Below are positions 46,518-56,296 of a stretch of DNA of 64,000 nucleotides, one piece after another. Below the pieces are notes generated by a model. The model had not been told where the DNA came from and did not search any database. It saw nothing but the letters and a program-made list of their open reading frames with translations. Made by a program: the position numbers and the translations under genes. Each line of letters begins with the position of its first letter. Positions within the stretch are counted from its first letter, which is position 1. This DNA is from Brachyspira alvinipulli ATCC 51933 (GTDB lineage: Bacteria > Spirochaetota > Brachyspiria > Brachyspirales > Brachyspiraceae): positions 240,544 through 304,543 of the forward strand of contig NZ_KI912402.1 in the NCBI RefSeq assembly GCF_000518245.1. The letters run 5' to 3'.

Positions 46518-47608
46518 TAATTTTCTCCAATATAGTTTGGAATATAAATATACATAGGTACACCAATATATTTAGTGTTCATTATTTCTTCATAAGGTAT
46601 AGGCAATGAAGATTTGGGTTTTATAATATCAGAAACATTAGCAAGAAGTAAATTTAATACATTGTTTTTTGTTTCAGGCTTTTTTATTATGTAAGGTTCT
46701 TCATCTTCTATACCGCCCATTTCGGCAGCATCTTTTATAGCATCCTGTAATGTACCTATTGCATCTATAAGCCCTATTTCTAATGCTCTTTTACCGCTGA
46801 ATACTCTTCCATCAAATATATTATCTCTATCTTCTTTTATTTTATCTCCTCTTGATTGTTCTACAACATTAGTAAATTGAGCAACAAATTCTTCTGTCAT
46901 GCCCTGCCAATATTCCAATTCATCTTCTCTAGGCTCTCTGAAAGGGGAAAGAGAATCTTTATTTCTTCCGCTTTTTATAGTATACATTTTAACGCCATAT
47001 TTATCCATTAATCCGGAAACATTGAAGAATTGAGATATTACTCCTATGCTTCCTGTTAAAGTGGATTCATTAGCATATATTTTATCAGCTATCATTGATA
47101 TATAATATCCTCCGCTTGCCGCCATGCTTCTAAATGATGCAACTATTGGCTTAGGATATTTTTCTTTTAGATTTTGCAAATATTTCAATGCTTCTTCACA
47201 TGAAGTTAATGAACCTCCAGGACTATCTACTTGAAGAACTATAGCCTTTACTTTATCATCTTTCATATAATAATCAAAATCATCCATTAATTCTTCTGTT
47301 ACAGATGGAAATTCTATACCAAGATTTGTTTTTCTTTTTACATGTGTTATTACGCCTGTTAAATCAATTATAGCTATACCATCTTTTAATGATGTTTTAT
47401 TTGGTAATGTACTAGAAGATATTATTACTGATTTATTTTCAGGCTTTAAAAATATACTGATCATTCCAGTGATTATTGAGATAATTATAAGGGTAAAAAA
47501 TATTAACTCTCTTTTACTTTTTTCTTTTTTTGTTTTACTCTCTTTGCTGATGATATTTTCTTCACTACTTTCTTCTTTATAGTTTTCTTTTTCTTCTTCG
47601 TATGACAT
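46517..47608 (-). CDS. sppA: Signal peptide peptidase SppA (S49 family)
   Basis: A 363-residue protease. After a highly acidic cytoplasmic start (EEEKENYKEESSEENI) and one membrane helix (about residues 35-55) comes the S49 domain: VLQVDSPGGSLTSCEEAL, FRSMAASGGYYISMIADKIY (catalytic Ser), TLTGSIGVI and KSGRNKDSLSPFREP (catalytic Lys). It degrades cleaved signal peptides in the membrane. GGAGG precedes the ATG by 10 bases, supporting this start even though it lies 106 bases inside the RNase J gene. Confidence 0.94.
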   Translation of the reverse strand: MSYEEEKENYKEESSEENIISKESKTKKEKSKRELIFFTLIIISIITGMISIFLKPENKSVIISSSTLPNKTSLKDGIAIIDLTGVITHVKRKTNLGIEFPSVTEELMDDFDYYMKDDKVKAIVLQVDSPGGSLTSCEEALKYLQNLKEKYPKPIVASFRSMAASGGYYISMIADKIYANESTLTGSIGVISQFFNVSGLMDKYGVKMYTIKSGRNKDSLSPFREPREDELEYWQGMTEEFVAQFTNVVEQSRGDKIKEDRDNIFDGRVFSGKRALEIGLIDAIGTLQDAIKDAAEMGGIEDEEPYIIKKPETKNNVLNLLLANVSDIIKPKSSLPIPYEEIMNTKYIGVPMYIYIPNYIGEN

Positions 47609-49407
47609 TGATTTTGATCCTCCATTATAGTTAAATTATTTATATTATCTAGTACTTCTATTTTTTTATTTTCTTGATTATCACTTTCTATTGTTTCTAC
47701 ATAAACATTATCTATATATAAACATACAAATATTACAGGTTCTCTTCCTATAATTTGAATAAACTTTTTTCTTAAAGCTTCCCTTACTTCATATTTAATT
47801 GTAGACGGAGTTCTTTTATTTCTATCAAGAAGTTTCCTTACAGCTTCTGTTGCAGATTTTGTGCCTTCTTCTATAAGCTGCTCATTTTTATTTATTAACC
47901 CTTCTTTTTCCCCTCCATTATATGTGAAGCCTTTGCTTTCTAAATCTATTTTTATATCATAATGACCAGTTTTATTTTTCTTTGCCACAACATTAGCCAC
48001 AACAACACCATTTAAAGATAATTGTTCTCTGTCATGGAATATACTTTCCTCTAAATCTCCTACACCCTTGCCATCAACATATATATTTCTTATTTCTATA
48101 GGCTCAGCTAATTTTGCTTCAAGGGTTTCATCTATTTCTAATACATCTCCATTATATAATAAAAAGCCTTTGGTATTAAGTCCGTTTAAGTTTTCAACAA
48201 GTTTTATATGGGTTATTAAATGTCTCTTTTCTCCATGAATAGGTATGAAATATTTAGGTTTTACCAATCTGTACATTAATTTTAAATCTTCGCTGGAAGC
48301 ATGCCCGGATACATGAAGAAGTTTTTTATCTTCTCCAACCATTTTGGCACCAAGGTCAAATAGATTATTAATCATTCTTGTAACAGCCATTTCATTACCT
48401 GGTATAACACTAGATGAGAATATAACCATATCTCCATCTTCTACTTTTATATGCTTATGAGCTTCTGCTGCTATTAATGATAATGAAGAATAAGGTTCTC
48501 CCTGCGTTCCTGTTGTAATGCATACTACTTTTTCTCTAGGATATCTATTTATTTTATCTATTGGTATTACTATATCGTAAAGGTTTAAATATCCCATTTC
48601 TTCAGCTATTTTTGTATATTTGATTAAACTTCTTCCTGAAAATGCAACATATTTATTATTTACTTTTGCCGCTGTTACTAAATCTTGTATTCTTTCTATA
48701 CTGCTTGCAAATACTGCAACAATAATCATTCCGTCTTCATAAGCAAATAACGGCGTCATAGTATTTTGAACAACACTTTCGCTCATGGAAAAACCATCTC
48801 TTTGACAGTTTGTTGAATCAGCGAGCATTAAAAGCACGCCATTTTCTCCATATTCAGCAAATTTATATAAATCTATAAATCTGTCTGTGGTAGGGTTTAA
48901 ATCTATTTTAAAATCTCCGGTATGTATTATTACACCAAGAGGCGTTGTGATTGCTATGCCGACACCATCAGGGATACTGTGATTAACTCTTATAAACTCT
49001 ATATCAAAATTCATACCTAATTGTATTTTATTTCTAGGTTCAATTTCAAATATTTTTATATCTTTATATTCATTTTTATAATCATTAAATTTAGCTTTTA
49101 AAAATGCTATAGTTAATCTTGTGCCATATATTGGAATATCTGGAAATTTTCTTGAAAAGTGAGGTATAGCTCCGATATGATCCTCATGCCCATGAGTGAG
49201 AATTAATCCTATAACATTTTTATCTTCTAAATATGAAGCATCCGGTATCACATAATCTATTCCAAGCATATGATATCTTGGAAACATAAAACCGCAATCA
49301 ACTATTAATACTTCATTTCCATATTCTATTACAGTCATATTCATACCAATTTCTTGAACTCCGCCAAGAGGTATGATTCTTATTTTATCTTTATTACTAT
49401 TATCCAT
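47503..49407 (-). CDS. rnj: Ribonuclease J with lysine-rich C-terminal tail
   Basis: A 634-residue metallo-beta-lactamase/beta-CASP nuclease. The metal site is LILTHGHEDHIGAIPHF with later IHTGDFKID; SGHASSEDLKLM and IPIHGEKRHL are beta-CASP motifs, followed by the RNase J C-terminal domain (about 460-560). RNase J handles 5'-3' RNA decay and processing. The family is usually near 550-560 residues; the extra part ends in a strongly basic tail (KKKKKTIKKKVVKKISSAKR). This tail is coded in the region shared with sppA in another frame. Confidence 0.95.
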   Translation of the reverse strand: MDNSNKDKIRIIPLGGVQEIGMNMTVIEYGNEVLIVDCGFMFPRYHMLGIDYVIPDASYLEDKNVIGLILTHGHEDHIGAIPHFSRKFPDIPIYGTRLTIAFLKAKFNDYKNEYKDIKIFEIEPRNKIQLGMNFDIEFIRVNHSIPDGVGIAITTPLGVIIHTGDFKIDLNPTTDRFIDLYKFAEYGENGVLLMLADSTNCQRDGFSMSESVVQNTMTPLFAYEDGMIIVAVFASSIERIQDLVTAAKVNNKYVAFSGRSLIKYTKIAEEMGYLNLYDIVIPIDKINRYPREKVVCITTGTQGEPYSSLSLIAAEAHKHIKVEDGDMVIFSSSVIPGNEMAVTRMINNLFDLGAKMVGEDKKLLHVSGHASSEDLKLMYRLVKPKYFIPIHGEKRHLITHIKLVENLNGLNTKGFLLYNGDVLEIDETLEAKLAEPIEIRNIYVDGKGVGDLEESIFHDREQLSLNGVVVANVVAKKNKTGHYDIKIDLESKGFTYNGGEKEGLINKNEQLIEEGTKSATEAVRKLLDRNKRTPSTIKYEVREALRKKFIQIIGREPVIFVCLYIDNVYVETIESDNQENKKIEVLDNINNLTIMEDQNQCHTKKKKKTIKKKVVKKISSAKRVKQKKKKVKES

Positions 49408-49596
49408 TAAATACTACTTTATTATTCTAAAACAAAAATTACATTATGTTCTTTATATTTTAACTATAAAAAACTATTAAGTCAAGTTGTAATTATAACG
49501 TAAAAATTTTGTGCATTATTATCTTATTATAATAATAAATAAAAATATGATTATGAAATAAAAACATTATTTAAAACACAATTTTTTTAAATAATA

Positions 49597-50527
49597 TTAT
49601 ATTTTAATTTCATTTATTTCTATTAGAGAATCATCTAACTTTATATGTGGATTTTTTTTGAGAAGGCATACAACCCCATCATTAAGAGATATAATATCTT
49701 TTATTTTTTTACCAAAATAATCTTTTATTTCTCCGACTTTATCTCCTTTTTTAACTATATCTCCCATTTTTACCGATGGATGCCACATTCCATCTACATC
49801 GCTTTTTATGGAGCCTTTATAATTTAATATTATTTTTTCTTCTGTATATTTCAACTGTTTATCATTAAGCATACCTATATATATCATAATATTTTTTATG
49901 CCTTCATAATGAATTTCTGTATTGACTCCATTACCGCATGCTCCCGTAAGTATTGAAGGTATAGCCTTGAAAGCAAGATTACTATATGCTGACTTGTGTT
50001 TATAATCTTTTCCAACTTCTTTATCTATTATGTATTTTACATTATAAACTTCAGCCATATTTCTTGATAATTGTATCAGTAATTTGTTCTCCAACTACAG
50101 GTACATAAATACAGTTTGCTATAGATATTGGTGCATCTCCGCTATGAAGTTCTATACAAAAATCTACATCCTTTAATATTTCATTCCAAAAATAATGGTT
50201 CATATTTTCACTATTATTTTCATTATTTTCACTATCTATAGTAAAATTTATGTTTTTTTTGAATGCTGTTAAATTGAAAATATTTGTTATTATTAGTTTT
50301 CCATTTATCAATAACTTATTAGATTCTAAATCGTTTAATAATTTTATTATAGCTTCTATTGAACAAAACTCAGACCCATGCATGCCGCCTATTATAGCTA
50401 GTGTGTGGTATTTTAATTTTCTTGAATTACTATCAAGTTTTCCTTCAACATAAGCTACTGTAAAAATTATTTCTTCACCTGTGGTTTGGCATTTGAATTT
50501 GCAGATTTCTTTTCTTATTTTATTCAT
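49597..50527 (-). pseudogene. AstE/AspA-like zinc deacylase, frameshifted
   Basis: The N-terminal half (ATG at 50527) has IGGMHGSEFCSIEAI with the HxxE zinc motif and CIELHSGDAP with the third ligand. It stops at a TGA shortly after VPVVGEQ. The C-terminal half continues from about 50070 in the +1 frame (LSRNMAEVYNVKYIID, TGACGNGVNTE, GMWHPSVKMGDIVKKGDKVG). Dropping one A near 50068-50074 would join them into one protein of about 308 residues, the family length. Family members remove acyl groups from amino acids (succinylglutamate desuccinylase, aspartoacylase). Mutation or sequencing error cannot be told apart here. Confidence 0.85.
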
Positions 50528-51343
50528 AATTGAATCCTAATTTAGTATAAAAAGATAACAATGAAAGCATCATAATAAAAATAAGTACTTTATTAGTATT
50601 TTTTATTATATAGTTTCCATACAATAGTCAATTTATTTTTTAAAAAAATTGTAATTAGGAATTCTTATTTTACACATTACCTCTTATAGTATAACATATA
50701 TTGGTTGTTTATCAATATATATATCGTTTATAAAGTGCTTTTATGGTATAAAATATATCTTTTATATTAATATAAAATACATTTTATACTATTATTCTAA
50801 AAAATTATAAATGTTAATATGTGTTTTATTATAAAATTTATAACATTATCATAATTGCTTAAAACTAATTTATTTTTTATTACATACTTATTAAAACGTA
50901 CGTAAATTACTATATATATTGGAATTATTGGCATAAGAGTTATTATAGTGGCTAATTTATTAGAACCATAGAATAGTGGAATAGAAGAGAATTAGTTATA
51001 AAATTCATTATTCTTGATAATAAGTAACTTTTTTCATAAGTGTAAAAAAATTTTGAGATAACTTTATTATATGATTAAAAATTGCAAGTCTTATATTTAA
51101 AACAATTGGCTTAAGTTGTATAGAATATTGTATTTATTTGATATAGCAGAATTCCTGATATTATAAATATTGCCATTAAATCTGCAAAATAAAATATCAA
51201 ATCTTTGTTTCCTGCTTATATAATAGACAGTATATTTAATAATTTTATAACTGCATCAAAAATAAATACTATAATATGCATTACTATTTATGGTTAAAAA
51301 AAATGGAAGCAGTTTGATTATTCCATATTGATTATTCATAAAG
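50528..51343. other. 816-base region without intact gene; possible decayed membrane gene
   Basis: No intact ORF, tRNA or clear hairpin was found. On the - strand around 51130-51270 a stop-interrupted stretch reads VFIFDAVIKLLNIL, stop, then AGNKDLIFYFADLMAIF, which looks like membrane-protein sequence. Transporters of the YfcC type are often next to AstE/AspA-like genes, so a decayed transporter is a guess. Base composition is extremely AT-rich. Confidence 0.35.
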
Positions 51344-52114
51344 TTATTGATTATTATTTTCTTCTTTTTGATTGCTTATATTTTTCAATATACTTTTTAT
51401 TTCAAAAGGTGTTAGATTTTTATTTTTTTCTTTTAGTAAAGCAACTATTCCTGATATATGAGGAGCAGCAAAGCTATTTCCTATCATCATCATATATGAA
51501 TTATCAATCCAAGGTACTTTTATATATATTCCTCTAGCCAAAAATTCTATACAGTTGTTGTATCTATAATAAAATTCATATTGATCATCGCTTGCTATTG
51601 CTTCTACTGATATTACAGGAGATAATATAGAAGGTATGCTTGGTATAGGATCATTATTGGCAGCAGCTACTAATGTTCTGTTTTCGTAGTATGCTCTGTC
51701 TAATAAAGCATAGAAATTACATCTATATGTTTGATTTGTAGTTCCTAAACTCAAATTTATTATATCCATTTTATTTTCTATAGCCCATTCCAATCCTTTT
51801 AAAAATACATCAACTTTTCCTGATAATTTATTTCCCAAAACCTGTATACTATAAAGTTCTGCATCTTTGGCAATAGAATGTATTATGCCTGCACAAGCTG
51901 TACCATGTCCGTATTGATCAAAACCTTTATAATCTTTTAATACAACTTCATCGTTTTTATATTCTATAACAACTCCTCCTTTTACAGCATCACTTCCTTT
52001 AAATATGTCATGCGATGCTTCTATACCGCTATCTATTACTCCAACCTTTACTCCCTTGCCTGTCAAATTTTTCAGCATATATTCTTTATCCATATTAAAA
52101 ATATTAGAACTCAT
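51344..52114 (-). CDS. Subtilisin-like serine protease (S8), no signal peptide
   Basis: A compact 256-residue S8 protease. The catalytic triad is visible: Asp in VGVIDSGIEASHD, His in YGHGTACAGIIHS and Ser in GNSFAAPHISGIVALL; ANNDPIPSIPSI has the oxyanion Asn. There is no signal peptide or propeptide, so it should act in the cytoplasm or be exported by a special route. Its start overlaps the stop of the GAF gene (ATGA), implying coupled expression. Stand-alone small subtilases in such pairs can be maturation or regulatory proteases; the substrate is unknown. Confidence 0.9.
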   Translation of the reverse strand: MSSNIFNMDKEYMLKNLTGKGVKVGVIDSGIEASHDIFKGSDAVKGGVVIEYKNDEVVLKDYKGFDQYGHGTACAGIIHSIAKDAELYSIQVLGNKLSGKVDVFLKGLEWAIENKMDIINLSLGTTNQTYRCNFYALLDRAYYENRTLVAAANNDPIPSIPSILSPVISVEAIASDDQYEFYYRYNNCIEFLARGIYIKVPWIDNSYMMMIGNSFAAPHISGIVALLKEKNKNLTPFEIKSILKNISNQKEENNNQ

Positions 52115-52854
52115 AAATTATTTCCTTGATAGTTTTTTTCTAAATGAGATAGATAATTGCTTAAAAATAGTTTGCAGAAATTTAATTCTCTCTCATCTAT
52201 ATCACCTATCTTATTTAATATTTCAGATATTTTTAAATTTTCTTTTAATAATGGATTATTTGTATATGATGATAGATCTTGTTTTATTTCTTCTTTTTGT
52301 TCATCCGATATATTTTTTATTGCAGAAACAAAAATTTCTCTAATATTTCTATCTGTATAATTATCTTCAATTACAATAGAGGCTATTTTTGCAAAAGAAT
52401 ATAAATGATGCATATCAAGCTGTGAAAAATGAGTATCATCTTTTTTATTTATAACTTCCAAAACGCCGATAACATCATCTTTTATTTTTATTGGAACTAT
52501 TGCTATATCGTCTATTTGTATATTAACAGTATTTTCTGTGTCATGCAAAGCAGCACTTACAGATTTGTACATTTCTTTATTTTTAGATACATTGGCAATA
52601 TTTAAAGCCTGCCCTGATATAAATACGTTTCCTGTTATACCTTTTCCTATAGGCACTTTAAAGCTATTTACTTTTTCATTATTAAAAGTTTTATATGCTT
52701 TTAGTTCTAAATATTCTCTGCTTTTATCAAGCAGCAATAAATGTCCTGCCTTTGAATCTGTGATAGAAACAGCAGTCTCTATTATTTTATTAAAACATTC
52801 TTCCTCTTGTTTTGAAGAAGTAAGCAAAAGGGCTAAATCTATTTGCTTAATCAA
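52111..52854 (-). CDS. GAF-domain protein coupled to the subtilase
   Basis: A 247-residue cytoplasmic protein. Residues about 10-170 form a GAF domain (ETAVSITDSKAGHLLLLD, FKVPIGKGITGNVFISGQAL, IVPIKIKDDVIGVLEVINK, SFAKIASIVIED). A helical tail follows. No output domain is fused, so a signal would have to pass to a partner; the subtilase gene overlapping it by 4 bases is the obvious candidate. The ligand is unknown. Confidence 0.87.
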   Translation of the reverse strand: MIKQIDLALLLTSSKQEEECFNKIIETAVSITDSKAGHLLLLDKSREYLELKAYKTFNNEKVNSFKVPIGKGITGNVFISGQALNIANVSKNKEMYKSVSAALHDTENTVNIQIDDIAIVPIKIKDDVIGVLEVINKKDDTHFSQLDMHHLYSFAKIASIVIEDNYTDRNIREIFVSAIKNISDEQKEEIKQDLSSYTNNPLLKENLKISEILNKIGDIDERELNFCKLFLSNYLSHLEKNYQGNNL

Positions 52855-52869
52855 AGAAAAAAAAATCTG

Positions 52870-53361
52870 ACTTTTCCATTTTTTATTATACCTTTCTTAT
52901 TAAAAATATAGATTAATATTATATTATGATTTATTTTATATAATATATTATCATCATGAAAATTAAAACTATAAAGTTTATGTATTTGAATATAAATAGC
53001 AATTTAGTTGTATTTAATCATAACGATTTGTGCTTGCAATACCTATTTGTGGTCAGTTTGTTAAAATATTTTCAGCTATTTATCTGTTGTTTTAATACTA
53101 AATATTTAGAATGTATTGAGTAATTTTCTAAGTTGTAGATTGTAGGCAGTTTTCTGCATATATAAAGACTCTTTCTATTTTTTATGGAAGTTTTTTTACT
53201 AACTTTTTCAAGTACTATCTAAGTTGCAAAAGATTCCAAAAACTATTTATACAATTTATTATTTTTATCTAAATGTTTATAGCTTATAAATAATCATAAT
53301 TATGTATAATTCTTTATCTGCCATTGATACCAAAAAAATATTATATAAGTATAATAGGAAA
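52870..53361. other. About 490-base intergenic region, no gene seen
   Basis: Very AT-rich. Short stretches on the - strand near 53110-53230 read like coding sequence (RVFICRKLPTIYNLEN) but are broken by stops, so a gene fragment is possible. No RNA gene, repeat array or firm promoter was found. Confidence 0.4.
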
Positions 53362-54006
53362 CTATATGATTTTATTACTTAATTTGGTTATGCAGTCTTT
53401 TATTTTATTGTTATAAACGGATCTTATTTTTTCTAAAGTATGATCTGATATATTATGTTTTGTTTTTATGTCTTTTATTTTTATTTCTTTATTTAAAAAA
53501 GAAAAAACATATTCTTTATATATTGAGAAACTATCATCTATATCTTCTCCGTTTTTATTTTTTACTTTAATGATATTCGATAGTCTTTGATTACACATAT
53601 TGCATTTTTCACATACAGTATTCATACTTTGCTTTACAATTGCATCAATAAATAAGAATAGCCCTTCTTTATATTCTTTATACAAATCATTTATATCATT
53701 ATCAGTGATTGCTATATCAAATAATTCATCTATAAATTCTTTTGATTCATATTTTGTATTTACTTTATTATTTTTCTTTCTAAAAAAATCAGTGACTCTT
53801 GAATTTATCATTATAAATATATATCCATCTAATTGATCATATCCATTTTTATCAAAGCCATTTTCTATTTTATTTAATAGCTCCATATATATATCCTGCA
53901 TTATATCATTGGCGTCTTCAAAATTTCCTACTTTAGAATATACTTTATATATGTATGATTGGTGATTTCTATCTATAGAATCAATTAAATCTAATATTTT
54001 CCACAT
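53362..54006 (-). CDS. Sigma-70-like (ECF-type) protein with Cys cluster
   Basis: A 214-residue protein. Residues about 8-80 look like sigma region 2 (VGNFEDANDIMQDIYMELLN, YIFIMINSRVTDFFRKKNN). The end (about 175-212, KDIKTKHNISDHTLEKI, RSVYNNKIKDC) resembles a region 4 helix-turn-helix. Between them is CEKCNMCNQR, a CxxCxxC cluster unusual for ECF factors and possibly metal-binding. The gene is third in a tight unit with two unknown genes (3-base gap to the preceding one). A phage-related or specialised sigma factor is a fair inference; the usual core-binding residues were not checked by alignment. Confidence 0.65.
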   Translation of the reverse strand: MWKILDLIDSIDRNHQSYIYKVYSKVGNFEDANDIMQDIYMELLNKIENGFDKNGYDQLDGYIFIMINSRVTDFFRKKNNKVNTKYESKEFIDELFDIAITDNDINDLYKEYKEGLFLFIDAIVKQSMNTVCEKCNMCNQRLSNIIKVKNKNGEDIDDSFSIYKEYVFSFLNKEIKIKDIKTKHNISDHTLEKIRSVYNNKIKDCITKLSNKII

Positions 54007-54009
54007 AAT

Positions 54010-54492
54010 TTAATAACTTTTACCTATCTTATATTTTATAAATGAGTTTAATTTTTTCTTTTTAATAAGAAGTATATCTGTCATTTTAAAGCTTCCTGAT
54101 ATGTTTATATTTTTAGAATTGTCATTTTCTAATATATAGTATCTAATTATAAATTTTCTATATTTATTGTTTAAATTATTTATTATCATTTGATATTTAT
54201 CATTAGATAATTCATTGAATGTATTATGAAGTTTTATATGAGTCTTTATGAAATTTAAAGTTTCTTTTGATTTATTAGAACTATAAAATCCTTGTAATAT
54301 TTTTGATATACAAGTAAATTTTGCTATACATATTTCTAAATCCATACGTAATGTAGAATATAGCTTTATTAATCTTTTAGTGTACATTCTTATTAAACGA
54401 TTTATAATGAAAGAAAAATATTGTAAATATTTTTCTTGTTTTTTTATATTTTTATATAAATCTGAAACATATATAGTGATAGGATGATTCAT
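54010..54492 (-). CDS. Unrecognised helical protein in the sigma-like unit
   Basis: A 160-residue basic, helix-rich protein with many Ile, Lys, Asn and Tyr residues (FIINRLIRMYTKRLIKLY, IAKFTCISKILQGFYSS). No signal peptide or clear membrane helix. I do not recognise a family. It lies 31 bases after the gene at 54524-55099 and 3 bases before the sigma-like gene, so the three are probably co-transcribed. AAGGG-type sequence precedes the ATG. Confidence 0.7.
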   Translation of the reverse strand: MNHPITIYVSDLYKNIKKQEKYLQYFSFIINRLIRMYTKRLIKLYSTLRMDLEICIAKFTCISKILQGFYSSNKSKETLNFIKTHIKLHNTFNELSNDKYQMIINNLNNKYRKFIIRYYILENDNSKNINISGSFKMTDILLIKKKKLNSFIKYKIGKSY

Positions 54493-54523
54493 AAAACAAC
54501 CCTTATAAACACATAATTCCTTT

Positions 54524-55099
54524 TTAAAAATCAGATTTTTTTAGCAGAAAAATTCTATCTTTTTCATAAAAAAAATCTTCAAACTTAAAATTTGCACAAA
54601 AAATACCATTAAATGTGCATAATTTTAATTTTTCTTTGTTTGTTAAATTAATTATAAATAAATCTACAGTAATATCTTCCATACATTCTATATTGCCCGT
54701 AACATATAAATTTGGATTATTAAAAGTTAAATATACAGGCAGATCAGAATCTATGTAATTTAATTTAATAGAGAAATTTTTACTGAAACCTACAACTTTA
54801 CTATTTTCTTCAAAATGTTCATCTTCTCCAACTCTTTCATGTAATACAAAATTATCAGTAGGTATGGAAAAACATATTATATCGTTTATTTTTAGATGTT
54901 TTTTTAGATAATTATAAGTTATATCTTTTATAATGGAAAATTTATTATCTGGAATAAGATCATTGGATTTATCATTGTTAGAAGAATCTATTATGATTTT
55001 ATCGAACATAGTTAAATTATTCTTGTCTATATGTTTTTGTTTGAAAATATTGCTAAAATATTTCATTATTTCCTCTATAGTTTTTTTATTGTCTTCCAT
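54524..55099 (-). CDS. Unrecognised protein, first gene of the sigma-like unit
   Basis: A 191-residue acidic protein, probably helical at the N-terminus (EEIMKYFSNIFKQKHIDKNN) and beta-rich afterwards (INDIICFSIPTDNFVLHERV, LPVYLTFNNPNLYVTGNIEC, VDLFIINLTNKEKLKLC). No signal peptide. Not recognised. The upstream region to 55404 is AT-rich with no other gene, so the promoter of the unit should lie there. Confidence 0.7.
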   Translation of the reverse strand: MEDNKKTIEEIMKYFSNIFKQKHIDKNNLTMFDKIIIDSSNNDKSNDLIPDNKFSIIKDITYNYLKKHLKINDIICFSIPTDNFVLHERVGEDEHFEENSKVVGFSKNFSIKLNYIDSDLPVYLTFNNPNLYVTGNIECMEDITVDLFIINLTNKEKLKLCTFNGIFCANFKFEDFFYEKDRIFLLKKSDF

Positions 55100-55404
55100 A
55101 GTACCTTCTATTCAATATAATATACATAAATTTATTATTGTTATTTGCTTTTTTATTATAAAAAAATATGGCTTTTATTGAAAAAATCATTTAAAAACTT
55201 ATTTTCTTCGTTTATATATTATTTTTTATTCTTTTTCAATATTATTCGCTTTAGTTTATTCTATTAATTAACTTATAAATTAACAAAATAAATAAGGTTA
55301 TATTAGTTTTATGTATATATGCTGTATAATAGAAATAATAATAAAATATATAATTTTAATTGTATTTATAGTATAATTAAATTGTAATAAAAAGGGTATT
55401 GTTT

Positions 55405-56208
55405 ATGAATATAAATTATATTATTGATGAGTATATAAAAGAGGCATTAAAAAATAATGATATTGATGCTGTAGTTTTATCCGGTTCTAAAACAAGTTTG
55501 ATTAATGATAATATGTCTGATTATGATATATATGTTTATTCTAAAAATAGAGTTGATATAAATGCCAGAAATAAAATTGCTGAAAAGTATTCATCTTGTT
55601 ATGATATAGGAAATGATTATTTTGAGCATGGAGATGAATTGATATTAAAAGAAAATGGTATATGTTTGGATTTTATGTATAGGGATTTATCTTGGATAGA
55701 TGGAGAGATTGATTATGTATGGAGAAATTTTAATTCTAAAATAGGATATACAACTGCTTTTTTATACAATATTAAGCATTCTAAAATACTTTATGATAAG
55801 AATGGATGTTTTCAATCTTTTCAGGAAGAATTAAATAATGAATACCCTGATAAATTAAAAGAGAATATAATAAACAAAAATTATAATGTTATGTATGCTA
55901 AAAAAATATCATCTTTTTATGAACAGTTAGAAAAAGCTGTTATGCGTAATGATATTGTAAGCATTAATCATAGAATTACTGCTATATTATCATCATATTT
56001 TGATATTTTATTTGCTTTAAATAAAGAATTCCATCCTGGAGAGAAAAAACTTGTACAATATGTATTAAAATTATGTGATAAAATACCCGATAATTTTGAA
56101 GAAAATATAAAAAGTATACTATTTAATGATTATACTAAAGATAGTAAAAATATTTTAGAAAAAGCAAAAATTCTTATTGCAAATATCTCAAAAATTTGTA
56201 AATTATAA
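55405..56208 (+). CDS. DUF4037-like nucleotidyltransferase
   Basis: A 267-residue protein with an N-terminal nucleotidyltransferase fold: VVLSGSKTSLINDNMSDYDI is a GSx(11)DxD-type motif, with the third acidic residue likely in GICLDFMYRD. A helical domain follows, as in antibiotic-nucleotidyltransferase relatives. It transfers a nucleotide to an unknown acceptor. The ATG at 55405 has AAAGGG upstream; a TTG two codons earlier is less likely. It is divergent from the sigma-like unit. Confidence 0.83.
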   Translation: MNINYIIDEYIKEALKNNDIDAVVLSGSKTSLINDNMSDYDIYVYSKNRVDINARNKIAEKYSSCYDIGNDYFEHGDELILKENGICLDFMYRDLSWIDGEIDYVWRNFNSKIGYTTAFLYNIKHSKILYDKNGCFQSFQEELNNEYPDKLKENIINKNYNVMYAKKISSFYEQLEKAVMRNDIVSINHRITAILSSYFDILFALNKEFHPGEKKLVQYVLKLCDKIPDNFEENIKSILFNDYTKDSKNILEKAKILIANISKICKL

Positions 56209-56296
56209 GCTATATAATATTGATTAATAATTATCTTGAAAATAATTTTATGATGTATTATAATATAAAAGTTAATTTTAACAATAGGAATAATCA

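Noticed and set aside
50045-50060. TGA in the AstE-like gene as a selenocysteine codon (SelB is present)
   Set aside because: The frame after the TGA meets a TAA two codons later, while the +1 frame continues the family sequence, so a frameshift explains it.
50528-51343. Transposon or prophage remnant
   Set aside because: No transposase, integrase or terminal repeats could be seen; only weak membrane-protein-like fragments.
56209-56296. T-box or leader peptide for pheST, and likewise before hisS
   Set aside because: Gaps are short (88 and 17 bases) with no terminator/antiterminator or T-box sequence.
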